A stretch of DNA of 14,666 nt, taken from Bacilli bacterium (lineage in GTDB: Bacteria; Bacillota_I; Bacilli_A; RF39; UBA660). Where the stretch lies: the NCBI GenBank assembly GCA_017519965.1, contig JAFWRK010000016.1:1-14666 (forward strand), given 5' to 3'. Below, in pieces: positions 1 through 7,041 of the stretch. Both the position numbers and the translations under genes were made by a program. The notes under the pieces were generated by a model, which had not been told where the DNA came from, did no database searches, and worked only from the letters and a program-made list of their open reading frames with translations. How positions within the stretch are numbered: position 1 is the stretch's first letter; each line of letters starts with the position of its first letter.

Positions 1-560
1 AATAAGTAAAAAAATACATGATGTATATAAGTAGGAAAATGATTAGATATAATATTTAAATAAATTAATAATATGAATATAACAATATCTAAATATCTGT
101 TAGTATTTTTATAAAAGTTAAATATTAAAAAGATAATAAAAAGAGTAGGTAAATACCATAGATGTCCATTATCAAAACCTAAAATAAGATTATGAATAAT
201 ATTATAAATAAGTGAATGATTTACATAATTAGAATAACCAACTAAATATCTAATAGGTATTAAATATAATAAACCAATAATTAAAAATGGTAATAATAGT
301 TTTTTAAATTTGTCTTTAAATACTAATAATAAATTTTTATTTTTCTTAAGACTAAAATAATATAAGAAACCAGCCATAGTAAACCAAATAGGCATTTGTA
401 TAGAATTAATAATATGTTTAATAAATACTAAAGTATTGGATGTAACATTAGTAGTTAATAATCCCCAATTAGGATCATAAATAATAATCGAATGTCCAAA
501 CATAACTATTAAGATAGCTAAAAATCTTATAAAAACTATATTATAATTAATTTTTTTCAT
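1..560 (-). CDS. Acyltransferase 3 family membrane protein, N-terminal part (runs off left edge)
   Basis: The frame is open for 186 codons from an ATG at 560 (minus strand) to the window edge, so the C-terminal part is missing. The start is preceded by an AGAGGT ribosome binding site. The N-terminus carries the family hallmark RFLAILIVMFGHS, with Arg12 and His23; His23 matches the conserved histidine of acyltransferase-3 (OatA/NodX-like) proteins. It is followed by QMPIWFTMAGFLYYF (about 55-69) and GHLWYL (132-137), both typical of the family, and by several hydrophobic segments. Members are multi-pass membrane enzymes that transfer acetyl or other acyl groups to extracellular sugars, such as capsule, teichoic acid or peptidoglycan. 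Its place beside glycosyltransferases and an exporter suggests decoration of a surface glycan, but the acceptor cannot be read from sequence. It is transcribed divergently from the glycosyltransferase at 663. Family assignment is secure; substrate is unknown. Confidence 0.88.
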   Translation of the reverse strand, partial: MKKINYNIVFIRFLAILIVMFGHSIIIYDPNWGLLTTNVTSNTLVFIKHIINSIQMPIWFTMAGFLYYFSLKKNKNLLLVFKDKFKKLLLPFLIIGLLYLIPIRYLVGYSNYVNHSLIYNIIHNLILGFDNGHLWYLPTLFIIFLIFNFYKNTNRYLDIVIFILLIYLNIISNHFPTYIHHVFFYL

Positions 561-578
561 ATTATTACCTCTAAACAT

Positions 579-607
579 ATTATAACAAAATACTCATTTT
601 ATTGCAG
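579..607 (-). promoter_or_regulatory. Extended -10 promoter for the acyltransferase gene
   Basis: On the minus strand TATAAT (584-579) is preceded by TG one base upstream, giving an extended -10 (TGTTATAAT). A poor -35, CTGCAA, lies 17 nt upstream (607-602). The predicted transcript starts a few bases after the -10 and reaches the AGAGGT site and ATG at 560 almost at once. The same six base pairs at 602-607 also serve as the -35 of the opposite promoter. Confidence 0.6.
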
Positions 608-630
608 AAAAAAAAGAGATAGATTATAAT
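602..630 (+). promoter_or_regulatory. Sigma-A-type promoter for the GT2 gene at 663
   Basis: TTGCAG (602-607) is separated by 17 nt from a perfect TATAAT (625-630). An AAAGGAGGT ribosome binding site (650-658) sits 4 nt before the ATG at 663. The -10 lies between the arms of a 7-bp inverted repeat, AGAGATA (615-621) and TATCTCT (643-649), which could be an operator or chance in such AT-rich DNA. Confidence 0.6.
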
Positions 631-662
631 TTAGATAAGAAATATCTCTAAAGGAGGTACAT

Positions 663-1604
663 ATGAAAAAGAATCCAGATATAAGTATAATAGTTCCAGT
701 TTATAATGGAGAAAGTTATATAAAAAAATGTATAGGCTCACTAATTAATCAAACAAAAAAAGAAATAGAAATAATTATAGTAAATGATGGATCTACAGAT
801 AATACTGAAAAAGTGATAAAAGAATATAATGATGAAAGAATAAAGTATTATAAAAATAAAAATAAAGGAATAGGTTATAGTAGAAATTTTGGAATAATAA
901 AGTCAACAGGTAAATATCTAATGTTTATAGATAGTGATGATTATATAGAAGAAAATACCTGTGAAGAATTATATGAAAAAGCTAAAAATGAAGATTTAGA
1001 TTTAGTAGTATGTGATTTCTATAGAGATTATAATAAAAAGCAAAAAGAAGAAATATTAGAAGACTTTAATAATACAAAATTAATAGATAATCCAAAGCTA
1101 TTAAGAATAGTTAATTTATCTCCATGGAACAAATTATATAGAAGAGATTTAATTATAAAAAATGATATTAGATTTATAGAAGATTTAAAATACGAAGATG
1201 CTCCATTTGTAATTGATTGTTTATATAAAGCAAAACTAATAGGTAAATTAAATAAATGTTTAAATCACTATGTAATTAGAGAAAATAGTGAAACAACTAT
1301 TAGAGATGAAAAATGTTTTGATATATTAAAGATAATAGATATATTTAGAAAAGCATTAAAAGATGAAAGAAATCTAAAAAATGAATTAGATAAGTTAACA
1401 GTTAGAATAATTACTAACTATACTATTCAACAAAGAAAACAAAAAGATAAGAAAGTTGCTAAAAAGTTTATTAATGAAGCATTTGAATACTTAGAAAAAA
1501 ATATACCTGATTATAAAGAAAATAAATATTATGAAAATAGAGGATTATTAAGAAGAACAATAGAAAAGTCCAAACTACTAACAACTCTATATTGTAGTCT
1601 ATAA
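663..1604 (+). CDS. Glycosyltransferase family 2 (GT-A fold)
   Basis: This 313-residue protein has a classic GT2 nucleotide-sugar-binding start (ISIIVPVYNGESYIKKC, about 8-23), the NDGSTDNT loop (41-48), and the metal-binding DXD-type motif IDSDD (89-93). Further on are SPWNKLYRRDLI (153-164) and a YEDAP acidic motif (177-181), which in this subfamily supplies the probable catalytic base. The last 100 residues are lysine-rich and charged, with no membrane segment, so it is probably cytosolic or peripheral. Such enzymes invert the linkage while moving a sugar from a nucleotide donor to a growing glycan. The start has a near-perfect AAAGGAGGT site. It stands alone between its own promoter and terminator, divergent from the acyltransferase, and probably works on the same surface polymer. 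Donor and acceptor cannot be deduced. Confidence 0.93.
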   Translation: MKKNPDISIIVPVYNGESYIKKCIGSLINQTKKEIEIIIVNDGSTDNTEKVIKEYNDERIKYYKNKNKGIGYSRNFGIIKSTGKYLMFIDSDDYIEENTCEELYEKAKNEDLDLVVCDFYRDYNKKQKEEILEDFNNTKLIDNPKLLRIVNLSPWNKLYRRDLIIKNDIRFIEDLKYEDAPFVIDCLYKAKLIGKLNKCLNHYVIRENSETTIRDEKCFDILKIIDIFRKALKDERNLKNELDKLTVRIITNYTIQQRKQKDKKVAKKFINEAFEYLEKNIPDYKENKYYENRGLLRRTIEKSKLLTTLYCSL

Positions 1605-1624
1605 AGAGAGTAATTCTCTTTTTT
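1603..1624 (+). terminator. Rho-independent terminator after the GT2 gene
   Basis: AAAGAGA (1603-1609) pairs with TCTCTTT (1615-1621) around a 5-nt loop, and the 3' arm runs into a T tract ending at 1624. The stem begins inside the stop codon. Confidence 0.75.
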
Positions 1625-1654
1625 ATTTGTATATATATGTAAACGCAAGAATAA

Positions 1655-1684
1655 CTATACTTTAAAAATATTGATAAATATAAT
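1655..1684 (+). promoter_or_regulatory. Possible promoter for the GH25 lysozyme gene
   Basis: A perfect TATAAT lies at 1679-1684, about 27 nt before the ATG, and the gene must be transcribed separately because a terminator precedes it. No good -35 is seen: the hexamers at 16-18 nt spacing (for example TATACT at 1656) match poorly. The ribosome binding site is GAAGGAGAT, just upstream of the ATG at 1711. Confidence 0.35.
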
Positions 1685-1710
1685 AAAATATAAGAGAAGG
1701 AGATGATAGG

Positions 1711-3906
1711 ATGAAGAAAAAGATATTATTCTTAATACTATTAGTAGTATCTCTATTTGCTATTAATGTTAAAGCTGAAGAATTAAATGGCTTAATAACA
1801 GAAAATAATAAAACGTATTATTACATTAATGGTATAAAACAAAAAGGTTTTCAAAAAATAGATAATAAAACTTATTTTTTTAGTAGAATAAATGATAATG
1901 CAATGCGTACTGGAACATTCCAAATAGATGGTAGTTTCTATCACTTTAATGATGATGGAACAATGCATACTGGAATGTATGAAGAAAATAATAAGAAGTA
2001 TTATTTCAATAATGAAGGAAAAAGAGTAAAAGGCTTTCAAAAAATAGATAATAAAACATACTTCTTCAGTAGAGTTGGAGACAATGCCATGAGAACAGGA
2101 AAGTTCCAAATAGATGGACCACAATATTACTTTTTAAATGATGGAACAATGTATACTGGTTTTTTAGAAGAAAATGGTAAGAAATATTATTACAATTCTG
2201 ATGGAAAAAAAGCAATCGGATTTCAAAAAATAGGTGATAAAACATACTTCTTCAGTAGAGTTGGAGACAATGCCATGAGAACAGGAAAGTTCCAAATAGA
2301 TGGACCACAATACTACTTTTTAAATGATGGAACAATGTTTACCGGAATACTAGATGTAAATGGAAAAAAATATTTCTATGGAACTGATGGTAAAAAAGGA
2401 AAAGGTTTTCAAAAGTATGATGGAAAGACCTACTTCTTCAGTAGAGTTGGAGACAATGCAATGCGTACTGGAACATTCAAAATAGATGGACCAGAATATC
2501 ACTTCAATGATGATGGAACAATGTTCACAGGAATATTAGATGTAAATGGAAAAAAATATTTCTATGGAAATGATGGTAAAAAGGGAAAAGGTTTCCAAAA
2601 GTATGATGGAAAAACATACTTTTTCAGTAGAGTTGGAGACAATGCAATGCGAACAGGAAAGTTTGCAATAGATGGAAAAAATTATTATTTTAAAAATGAT
2701 GGAGTAATGCATACAGGAGTACTAGAAGAAAATGGAAAGACATATTATTATTCAAATGATGGAATAATGCAAAAAGGAATAGTACAAATAGGAGATAAAA
2801 AATACTTTTTCAATAATGATGGAGTAAAATCATGGGGATTCCAAAAATGGAATGGAAAGACATATTTTTTCAGTAGAGTGGATGACCATGCGATGAGAAC
2901 AGGATTCTTTCAGATGGATGGATATTATTATTTCTTTAAAGACAATGGAGAAATGGTAATGGGATTTGCATCGCCAGAAAATATAAAAAGATTCTTCAGC
3001 AGAGTAGATGGAAAAATGAGAACAGGATGGGTATATATAGATGGATATATGTACTATTTTGATCCATCTACAGGAGAAATGACAGTAGGTAATAAAACAA
3101 TAGATGATGTTAATTATACTTTTGATTCAAACGGTAGAATTAAAAGTGGATTTGTAACTGACTCTAGTGGCAATGTAAGATACTACTTCCAAGATGGCTC
3201 ATTTGCAAATGATTGGGTAACAGTTGAAGGAAAAAAATACTTCTTTAATTCATTAGGAGTAATGGTAGCAAGCAATGCTAAAAAAGTAATAGATGTATCA
3301 TACTATAATAAAACAATAGACTGGTCAACAGCTAAGAACAAAGGTGGAGTAGACGCTGCAATTATAAGAGTAGCATACAGAGGATATGGTACTGGAAGAC
3401 TAGTAAATGATGATAATTATCAAGCAAATATTACTGGAGCTCAATCAGTAGGACTACCAATTGGACTATATGTTTACTCGCAAGCAATTAATGTAGAAGA
3501 AGCTGTAGAAGAAGCAAATAGAGCAATTCAAATAGCAAATGCTAATGGAGGAAAAAGTAAAATAACTCTTCCTATAGTAATAGATACAGAATATACAGAC
3601 GCTTGGGAAAATGGAGTAAGAGCAGGAAGAGCAGATAGCTTATCAAAAGAGGCTAGAACTAACATTGTAAAAGCATTTGTTGATAGAGTAAGAGCATCAG
3701 GATATGAACCAATGATTTATGCAAGTAAAAGCTTCTTAGAACAGAACCTAGATATGAATAGATTAGCTAACAATAAACTATGGGTAGCACAATACAATCA
3801 CTATTGTACATATACAGGTCCAGGTAACAAAATCATGTGGCAATACTCATCTAAAGAATCAGTAAAAGGTATAACAGGAAACGTAGACGTAAGTGTAATG
3901 TATTAA
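1711..3906 (+). CDS. Secreted GH25 lysozyme with cell-wall-binding repeats
   Basis: The 731-residue product starts with a signal peptide (lysines, then hydrophobic residues 5-20, probable cleavage near VKAEE at 20-24). Residues 27 to about 520 are aromatic/glycine wall-binding repeats of the choline/glucan-binding type (GFQK..., KTYFFSR, NAMRTG, YYFNDDG). From about 524 follows a glycoside hydrolase 25 domain: IDVSYYN with Asp528 at the first strand, IDTEY with Asp625 and Glu627 (the DXE catalytic pair of the family), MWQYSS near 709-714, and Asp726 near the end. GH25 enzymes cut the MurNAc-GlcNAc bond of peptidoglycan. No LPXTG anchor is seen, so the repeats should hold it to the wall, perhaps to the glycan made by neighbouring genes. 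It is a stand-alone unit between terminators. It could serve wall turnover or act against competitors; sequence does not decide. Confidence 0.95.
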   Translation: MKKKILFLILLVVSLFAINVKAEELNGLITENNKTYYYINGIKQKGFQKIDNKTYFFSRINDNAMRTGTFQIDGSFYHFNDDGTMHTGMYEENNKKYYFNNEGKRVKGFQKIDNKTYFFSRVGDNAMRTGKFQIDGPQYYFLNDGTMYTGFLEENGKKYYYNSDGKKAIGFQKIGDKTYFFSRVGDNAMRTGKFQIDGPQYYFLNDGTMFTGILDVNGKKYFYGTDGKKGKGFQKYDGKTYFFSRVGDNAMRTGTFKIDGPEYHFNDDGTMFTGILDVNGKKYFYGNDGKKGKGFQKYDGKTYFFSRVGDNAMRTGKFAIDGKNYYFKNDGVMHTGVLEENGKTYYYSNDGIMQKGIVQIGDKKYFFNNDGVKSWGFQKWNGKTYFFSRVDDHAMRTGFFQMDGYYYFFKDNGEMVMGFASPENIKRFFSRVDGKMRTGWVYIDGYMYYFDPSTGEMTVGNKTIDDVNYTFDSNGRIKSGFVTDSSGNVRYYFQDGSFANDWVTVEGKKYFFNSLGVMVASNAKKVIDVSYYNKTIDWSTAKNKGGVDAAIIRVAYRGYGTGRLVNDDNYQANITGAQSVGLPIGLYVYSQAINVEEAVEEANRAIQIANANGGKSKITLPIVIDTEYTDAWENGVRAGRADSLSKEARTNIVKAFVDRVRASGYEPMIYASKSFLEQNLDMNRLANNKLWVAQYNHYCTYTGPGNKIMWQYSSKESVKGITGNVDVSVMY
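1846..2961 (+). repeat. 62-codon (186-bp) in-gene tandem repeats of the wall-binding region
   Basis: Units beginning GFQK start at 1846, 2032, 2218, 2404 and 2590, exactly 186 bp apart. A sixth, shortened to 42 codons, starts at 2836 after an extra 20-codon module at 2776-2835. Each unit is built of three about 20-residue wall-binding modules. Conservation extends to DNA: 2053-2152 and 2239-2338 differ at one base in 100 by eye, which implies recent duplication or gene conversion. Confidence 0.95.
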
Positions 3907-3929
3907 AAGATCTGAAAAGATCTTTTTTT
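3905..3929 (+). terminator. Rho-independent terminator after the lysozyme gene
   Basis: AAAAGATCT (3905-3913) pairs with AGATCTTTT (3918-3926) around a GAAA tetraloop, followed by T up to 3929. The stem overlaps the end of the stop codon. Confidence 0.85.
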
Positions 3930-3953
3930 ATTTATTTTAAATTAAAGCAATTA

Positions 3954-3982
3954 TTTACAAATTGCAAAAAAATCTATATAAT
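3954..3982 (+). promoter_or_regulatory. Strong sigma-A-type promoter for the pyruvyl-transferase gene
   Basis: TTTACA (3954-3959, five of six consensus bases) and a perfect TATAAT (3977-3982) are 17 nt apart. It lies directly after the lysozyme terminator, so this gene is transcribed on its own. Confidence 0.8.
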
Positions 3983-3988
3983 GAAATT

Positions 3989-4053
3989 AAGAATAAGGTG
4001 CGGGGAAACAAAAGAATATATTATAGACGGGTTTTAAATTGTAGGAGGTAAAC
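3989..4053 (+). promoter_or_regulatory. About 65-nt 5' leader of the pyruvyl-transferase gene
   Basis: From the predicted transcription start near 3989 to the ATG, the leader holds two G-rich patches, GGTGCGGGG (3997-4005) and GACGGG (4026-4031), unusual in this AT-rich sequence. GAAAC (4005-4009) can pair with GTTTT (4031-4035). An excellent site, TAGGAGG, follows at 4042-4048. I do not recognise a known riboswitch; regulation is only a possibility. Confidence 0.3.
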
Positions 4054-5277
4054 ATGAAAGATGATAAATATGGAATAATCTTATACAAAGATTCAGTAAA
4101 TTTAGGTGATGATATACAAACATATGCTGCTTATAAACTATTACCAAGAGTAGATTATGTAATAGATAGAGAAAAAATCTCATACTTTGTTCCCGAAACA
4201 AAAGAAAAAGTAAAAGTTATCATGAATGGATGGTTTAATTACGATAAGACACAGTTTTTAATATCACCATATATTGATCCATTATTTGTTTCATTACATT
4301 TAACAGCTATAGGAAATATTTGTGAAGGATATGACTTTTTAGATAATTATGCAAAAAAAATTTTATCAAACTATAAAATAGGATGTAGAGATAAACATAC
4401 ACTTGAACAATTGAAATCTATGGGATATAAAAATATTTATTTTAGTGGTTGTTTAACAACAACAATTAAACCAATTAAAAATATAGCAAAGCCAAAAAAA
4501 GATTATATAGTAGCTGTAGATATGAAACCAGAAATTGTAGAACATCTAAGAGAAATAACTAATCTAAAAATTGTTGAAACAACACACTGGAATATATTCC
4601 ATAATAAAAAAATTTCATATAAAGAAAAACAAAAATTAATAGATAAATTTAATAATGGATCTGAAGAAGTAAAAAAAGAAATGGTAAAAGAACATGCTAA
4701 GCTTTCTTTAGAAGAGAGAATGCAAATAGCCGAAAAGCAACTAGAATTATATCAAAATGCAAAGCTTGTAATAACAGATAGAATACACGTTGGATTACCT
4801 TGTTTAGGTTTGAATACTCCATGTTTATTAATCTATTATGAGAAAAATAAAGATAGAGTTGAAACATTTAAAGACTATCTAAAAAATTGTACTGAAGAAG
4901 AATTCATGGAGATGGATAGTAAAGAACTATCTAAAATTAAAAACACAAAATTCTTTGTTAAAAAAAGAGACAATCTACTACAATCAGTAAAAGAATTTAT
5001 TGAAAAAGAATCAGAATCATGTGAATCATTACCTTCAACAGATAGTTTTAAATCACTAAATATAGAAAGAGAAGAGTACATAAAGAATTTATATTATGGA
5101 GCTATAAAACAACTTAATGAAAAAAATGAAACAGTAAAAGAAGAAAATCAATTATTAAGAGAAGAAAATCTTGTCTTAAGAGAAGAAAAAGAATTATTTG
5201 ATAAAATAAAATCATCAAGAAGTTGGAAACTTATTGGTAAGTATTATGAAATAAGAGCCAAAATAAAAGGCGGCTAG
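4054..5277 (+). CDS. Polysaccharide pyruvyl transferase family protein with coiled-coil tail
   Basis: This 407-residue protein matches the pyruvyl-transferase family (CsaB/WcaK type). GIILYKDSVNLGDDIQTYAA (7-26) is the conserved N-terminal 'N-x-G-D' signature, IGCRDKHT (109-116) the middle motif, and ITDRIHVGLPCLGLNTPCLL (240-259) the C-terminal motif with Arg243 and His245. Family members transfer pyruvate from phosphoenolpyruvate to form ketals on surface glycans, giving negative charge that surface-layer or wall-binding domains may recognise; some relatives have other or unknown acceptors. Residues 338-385 form a glutamate-rich heptad coiled coil, followed by SSRSWKLIGKYYEIRAK, a tail often found at the ends of glycosyltransferases. 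It has its own promoter, leader and a weak downstream hairpin. Likely a decorating enzyme for the locus polymer. Family confident; reaction inferred. Confidence 0.85.
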   Translation: MKDDKYGIILYKDSVNLGDDIQTYAAYKLLPRVDYVIDREKISYFVPETKEKVKVIMNGWFNYDKTQFLISPYIDPLFVSLHLTAIGNICEGYDFLDNYAKKILSNYKIGCRDKHTLEQLKSMGYKNIYFSGCLTTTIKPIKNIAKPKKDYIVAVDMKPEIVEHLREITNLKIVETTHWNIFHNKKISYKEKQKLIDKFNNGSEEVKKEMVKEHAKLSLEERMQIAEKQLELYQNAKLVITDRIHVGLPCLGLNTPCLLIYYEKNKDRVETFKDYLKNCTEEEFMEMDSKELSKIKNTKFFVKKRDNLLQSVKEFIEKESESCESLPSTDSFKSLNIEREEYIKNLYYGAIKQLNEKNETVKEENQLLREENLVLREEKELFDKIKSSRSWKLIGKYYEIRAKIKGG

Positions 5278-5295
5278 TTTGACTAAGCTGCTTTT
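5265..5295 (+). terminator. Imperfect terminator-like hairpin after the pyruvyl-transferase gene
   Basis: AAAAGGCGGCTAG (5265-5277) pairs imperfectly (one bulge on each side and a G-U pair) with CTAAGCTGCTTTT (5283-5295) around TTTGA. Only four to five T residues follow, so termination may be partial. The hairpin spans the stop codon and overlaps the -35 of the next promoter. Confidence 0.5.
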
Positions 5296-5307
5296 CTATG
5301 TTACAAT
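5279..5307 (+). promoter_or_regulatory. Promoter for the ABC exporter genes
   Basis: TTGACT (5279-5284, five of six) and TACAAT (5302-5307, five of six) are 17 nt apart, with TG one base before the -10. It lies just behind the previous stop codon and would drive the permease-ATPase pair at 5344-6941. Confidence 0.7.
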
Positions 5308-5343
5308 AAATCGACAAATTTCAAAAAGTAAAAGGGAGATTTT

Positions 5344-6156
5344 ATGAAGAGTTTAAAAAATATATTAGCTAATTTTAAACATTATTGGTATTTAATAACT
5401 CAATTAATAACAAGAGACTTTAAAAGAAAATATAAAAGATCTGTCTTAGGAGTAGTATGGAGCTTATTATATCCAATACTAATGATGACAGTAATGGCAA
5501 TAGTATTTTCACATATGTTCCGTTTTCAAGTAGAGGGAATTAATTATTTAGTTTACTTGATGACAGGTATTATTATGTTTTCATATTTTAGTGAAGCAAG
5601 CAATAGTGCTATGACATCAGTAGTAGAAAACTTTGCACTTATTAGTAAGGTTTATATACCTAAATATATATTCCCATTTGCTAAATGCTTGTTTGTAGGA
5701 ATAAATTTTGTACTTACTTTAATTCCATGGTTTGGATTAATAATATTAACACAATTTGGAATAGGTAAATACCCAGCAAGTATTAATTTATATTATTTAA
5801 TAATTCCATATATATTAGCATGTTTCTTTATATTTACTATTGGTGTAGGATTATTCCTATCATGTGTATCAGTATTCTTAAGAGATGTATTTTATATTTA
5901 TGGAATAGTACTAACTATTTGGAATTACTTTACTCCAGTATTCTATAGTATTGAAATATTACCAGAATCATTACAAAAAATATTTGTATTTAATCCACTT
6001 TACCAATATATAACCGCAGTTAGACAAATAGTACTATATGGACAACGTCCTAGTATAACAACATTAATTATTATAGGTCTAATAAGTATGACTTCTCTTG
6101 GAATAGGTTCATTAGTATTTAAGAAAAACCAAGATAAGTTTATATACTACATATAG
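5344..6156 (+). CDS. ABC-2 type polysaccharide/teichoic acid export permease (TagG/Wzm-like)
   Basis: The 270-residue protein has the ABC-2 exporter layout: an amphipathic N-terminus with RDFKRKYKRSVLGVVWS (24-40), the conserved cytoplasmic approach to the first membrane segment, and about six hydrophobic segments (roughly 36-60, 66-88, 115-138, 147-173, 183-203, 238-258). Length fits TagG/Wzm/RfbA permeases. The FNPLYQYITAVRQIVLYG stretch (216-233) before the last segment is characteristic of this group. It would form the channel that moves a lipid-linked glycan or teichoic-acid-like polymer from the inner to the outer face of the membrane. The ATPase gene follows after 11 nt, so the two are cotranscribed and probably form a 2:2 complex. 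The ribosome binding site is AGGGAG. The polymer is not identifiable from sequence. No symbol is given, because TagG and Wzm cannot be distinguished here. Confidence 0.93.
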   Translation: MKSLKNILANFKHYWYLITQLITRDFKRKYKRSVLGVVWSLLYPILMMTVMAIVFSHMFRFQVEGINYLVYLMTGIIMFSYFSEASNSAMTSVVENFALISKVYIPKYIFPFAKCLFVGINFVLTLIPWFGLIILTQFGIGKYPASINLYYLIIPYILACFFIFTIGVGLFLSCVSVFLRDVFYIYGIVLTIWNYFTPVFYSIEILPESLQKIFVFNPLYQYITAVRQIVLYGQRPSITTLIIIGLISMTSLGIGSLVFKKNQDKFIYYI

Positions 6157-6167
6157 GAGTTGTTAAA

Positions 6168-6941
6168 ATGATTAATATAGAAAATGTATCAATGAGATTT
6201 AACTTAGGCATAGAAAAAGGATTTTCCATTAAACAAGGATTTGTAAACTTTTTTGATCCAAAAGTTAGAAAACGTAATAAAGAATTAAAAAAGAAAAATT
6301 CATTTTGGGCCTTAACTGATGTATCTTTCCATATAGGAAAAGGAGAAGTAGTAGGATTAATTGGAAGTAATGGAGCAGGTAAATCTACATTACTTAAAGT
6401 AGTTAGTGGAGTAATGAAACCAACAAAAGGTAAAATACAAGTAAATGGAGTAATATCTCCAATGATAGAATTAGGAGCAGGATTCGATGATGAATTAACT
6501 GCTAGAGAAAATATATTTTTAAATGGAGCAATTCTAGGATATCAAAAAGAATTCTTAGAAGAAAAATTTGATGAAATAGTAGAATTCTCAGAATTAAAAG
6601 ATTTCTTAGATGTGCCAGTTAAAAACTTTTCTTCAGGAATGGTTGCTAAATTAGCATTCTCAATTGCAACAATAGTAGATCCTGAAATATTAATAGTAGA
6701 TGAAATATTATCTGTAGGAGATATTAAGTTCCAAGAAAAAAGTAAAAATAAAATGATGGAATTAATAAAAGGAGGAACAACAGTTTTATATGTTTCTCAC
6801 TCAATAGAGTCCATTAAACAATTATGTACTAAAGTTGTTTGGTTAGAACATGGTAAAATAATAGACATGGGAGATCCAGAAACAATTTGTAATGCATATT
6901 ACAAAAAACAATTAGGTAAAGACTATAATTCAAAAAAATAG
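6168..6941 (+). CDS. ABC transporter ATPase for polysaccharide/teichoic acid export (TagH/Wzt-like)
   Basis: This 257-residue ATPase has Walker A GSNGAGKST (66-74), the ELGAGFDDELTARENIFLNG region (101-120) typical of glycan-export ATPases, the ABC signature NFSSGM (153-158), Walker B ILIVDE (174-179), the D-loop SVGD (182-185) and the switch histidine in YVSHS (His211). A 20-45 insertion after the first strand is lysine-rich, as in RfbB/TagH/Wzt proteins. It ends shortly after the nucleotide-binding domain, without the C-terminal carbohydrate-binding domain of O9a-type Wzt or the extracellular domain of Bacillus TagH. It therefore probably powers export without recognising a terminal cap. 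The start ATG follows AGGAG, which overlaps the stop codon of the permease gene; the pair is translationally close and ends in a strong terminator. Confidence 0.94.
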   Translation: MINIENVSMRFNLGIEKGFSIKQGFVNFFDPKVRKRNKELKKKNSFWALTDVSFHIGKGEVVGLIGSNGAGKSTLLKVVSGVMKPTKGKIQVNGVISPMIELGAGFDDELTARENIFLNGAILGYQKEFLEEKFDEIVEFSELKDFLDVPVKNFSSGMVAKLAFSIATIVDPEILIVDEILSVGDIKFQEKSKNKMMELIKGGTTVLYVSHSIESIKQLCTKVVWLEHGKIIDMGDPETICNAYYKKQLGKDYNSKK

Positions 6942-6960
6942 ATTTAATCTATTTTTTTTT
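6933..6960 (+). terminator. Rho-independent terminator after the ABC exporter genes
   Basis: AAAAAATAGAT (6933-6943) pairs with ATCTATTTTTT (6947-6957) around TTA, followed by T to 6960 (nine T in a row from 6952). The stop codon TAG lies in the 5' arm. Confidence 0.8.
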
Positions 6961-6992
6961 GTTATTTTATAAGGTTTTTTCTAGAGATTAAT

Positions 6993-7021
6993 TTGCTTTA
7001 GTCTTTATATATTGTTATAAT
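6993..7021 (+). promoter_or_regulatory. Extended -10 promoter of the glycosyltransferase operon starting at 7042
   Basis: TATAAT (7016-7021) is preceded by TG one base upstream. TTGCTT (6993-6998) lies 17 nt before it as a moderate -35. This follows the exporter terminator and would drive all genes from 7042 to the right edge, since no convincing terminator is seen between them. Confidence 0.65.
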
Positions 7022-7041
7022 TTAAATAGGAGTTGATAAGA

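Noticed and set aside
1792..2124. Open frame on the minus strand within the lysozyme gene
   Set aside because: It is antisense to the repeat array, and its repetitive protein simply mirrors the 186-bp repeats.
1846..2961. CRISPR-like regular spacing of repeats
   Set aside because: The repeats are in frame, coding, 186 bp long and contiguous, with no unique spacers.
7033..7041. TTG at 7033 as start of the DXD glycosyltransferase
   Set aside because: It directly abuts the AGGAG ribosome binding site, leaving no spacing. GTG 7042 has proper spacing, and the family signature begins right after it.
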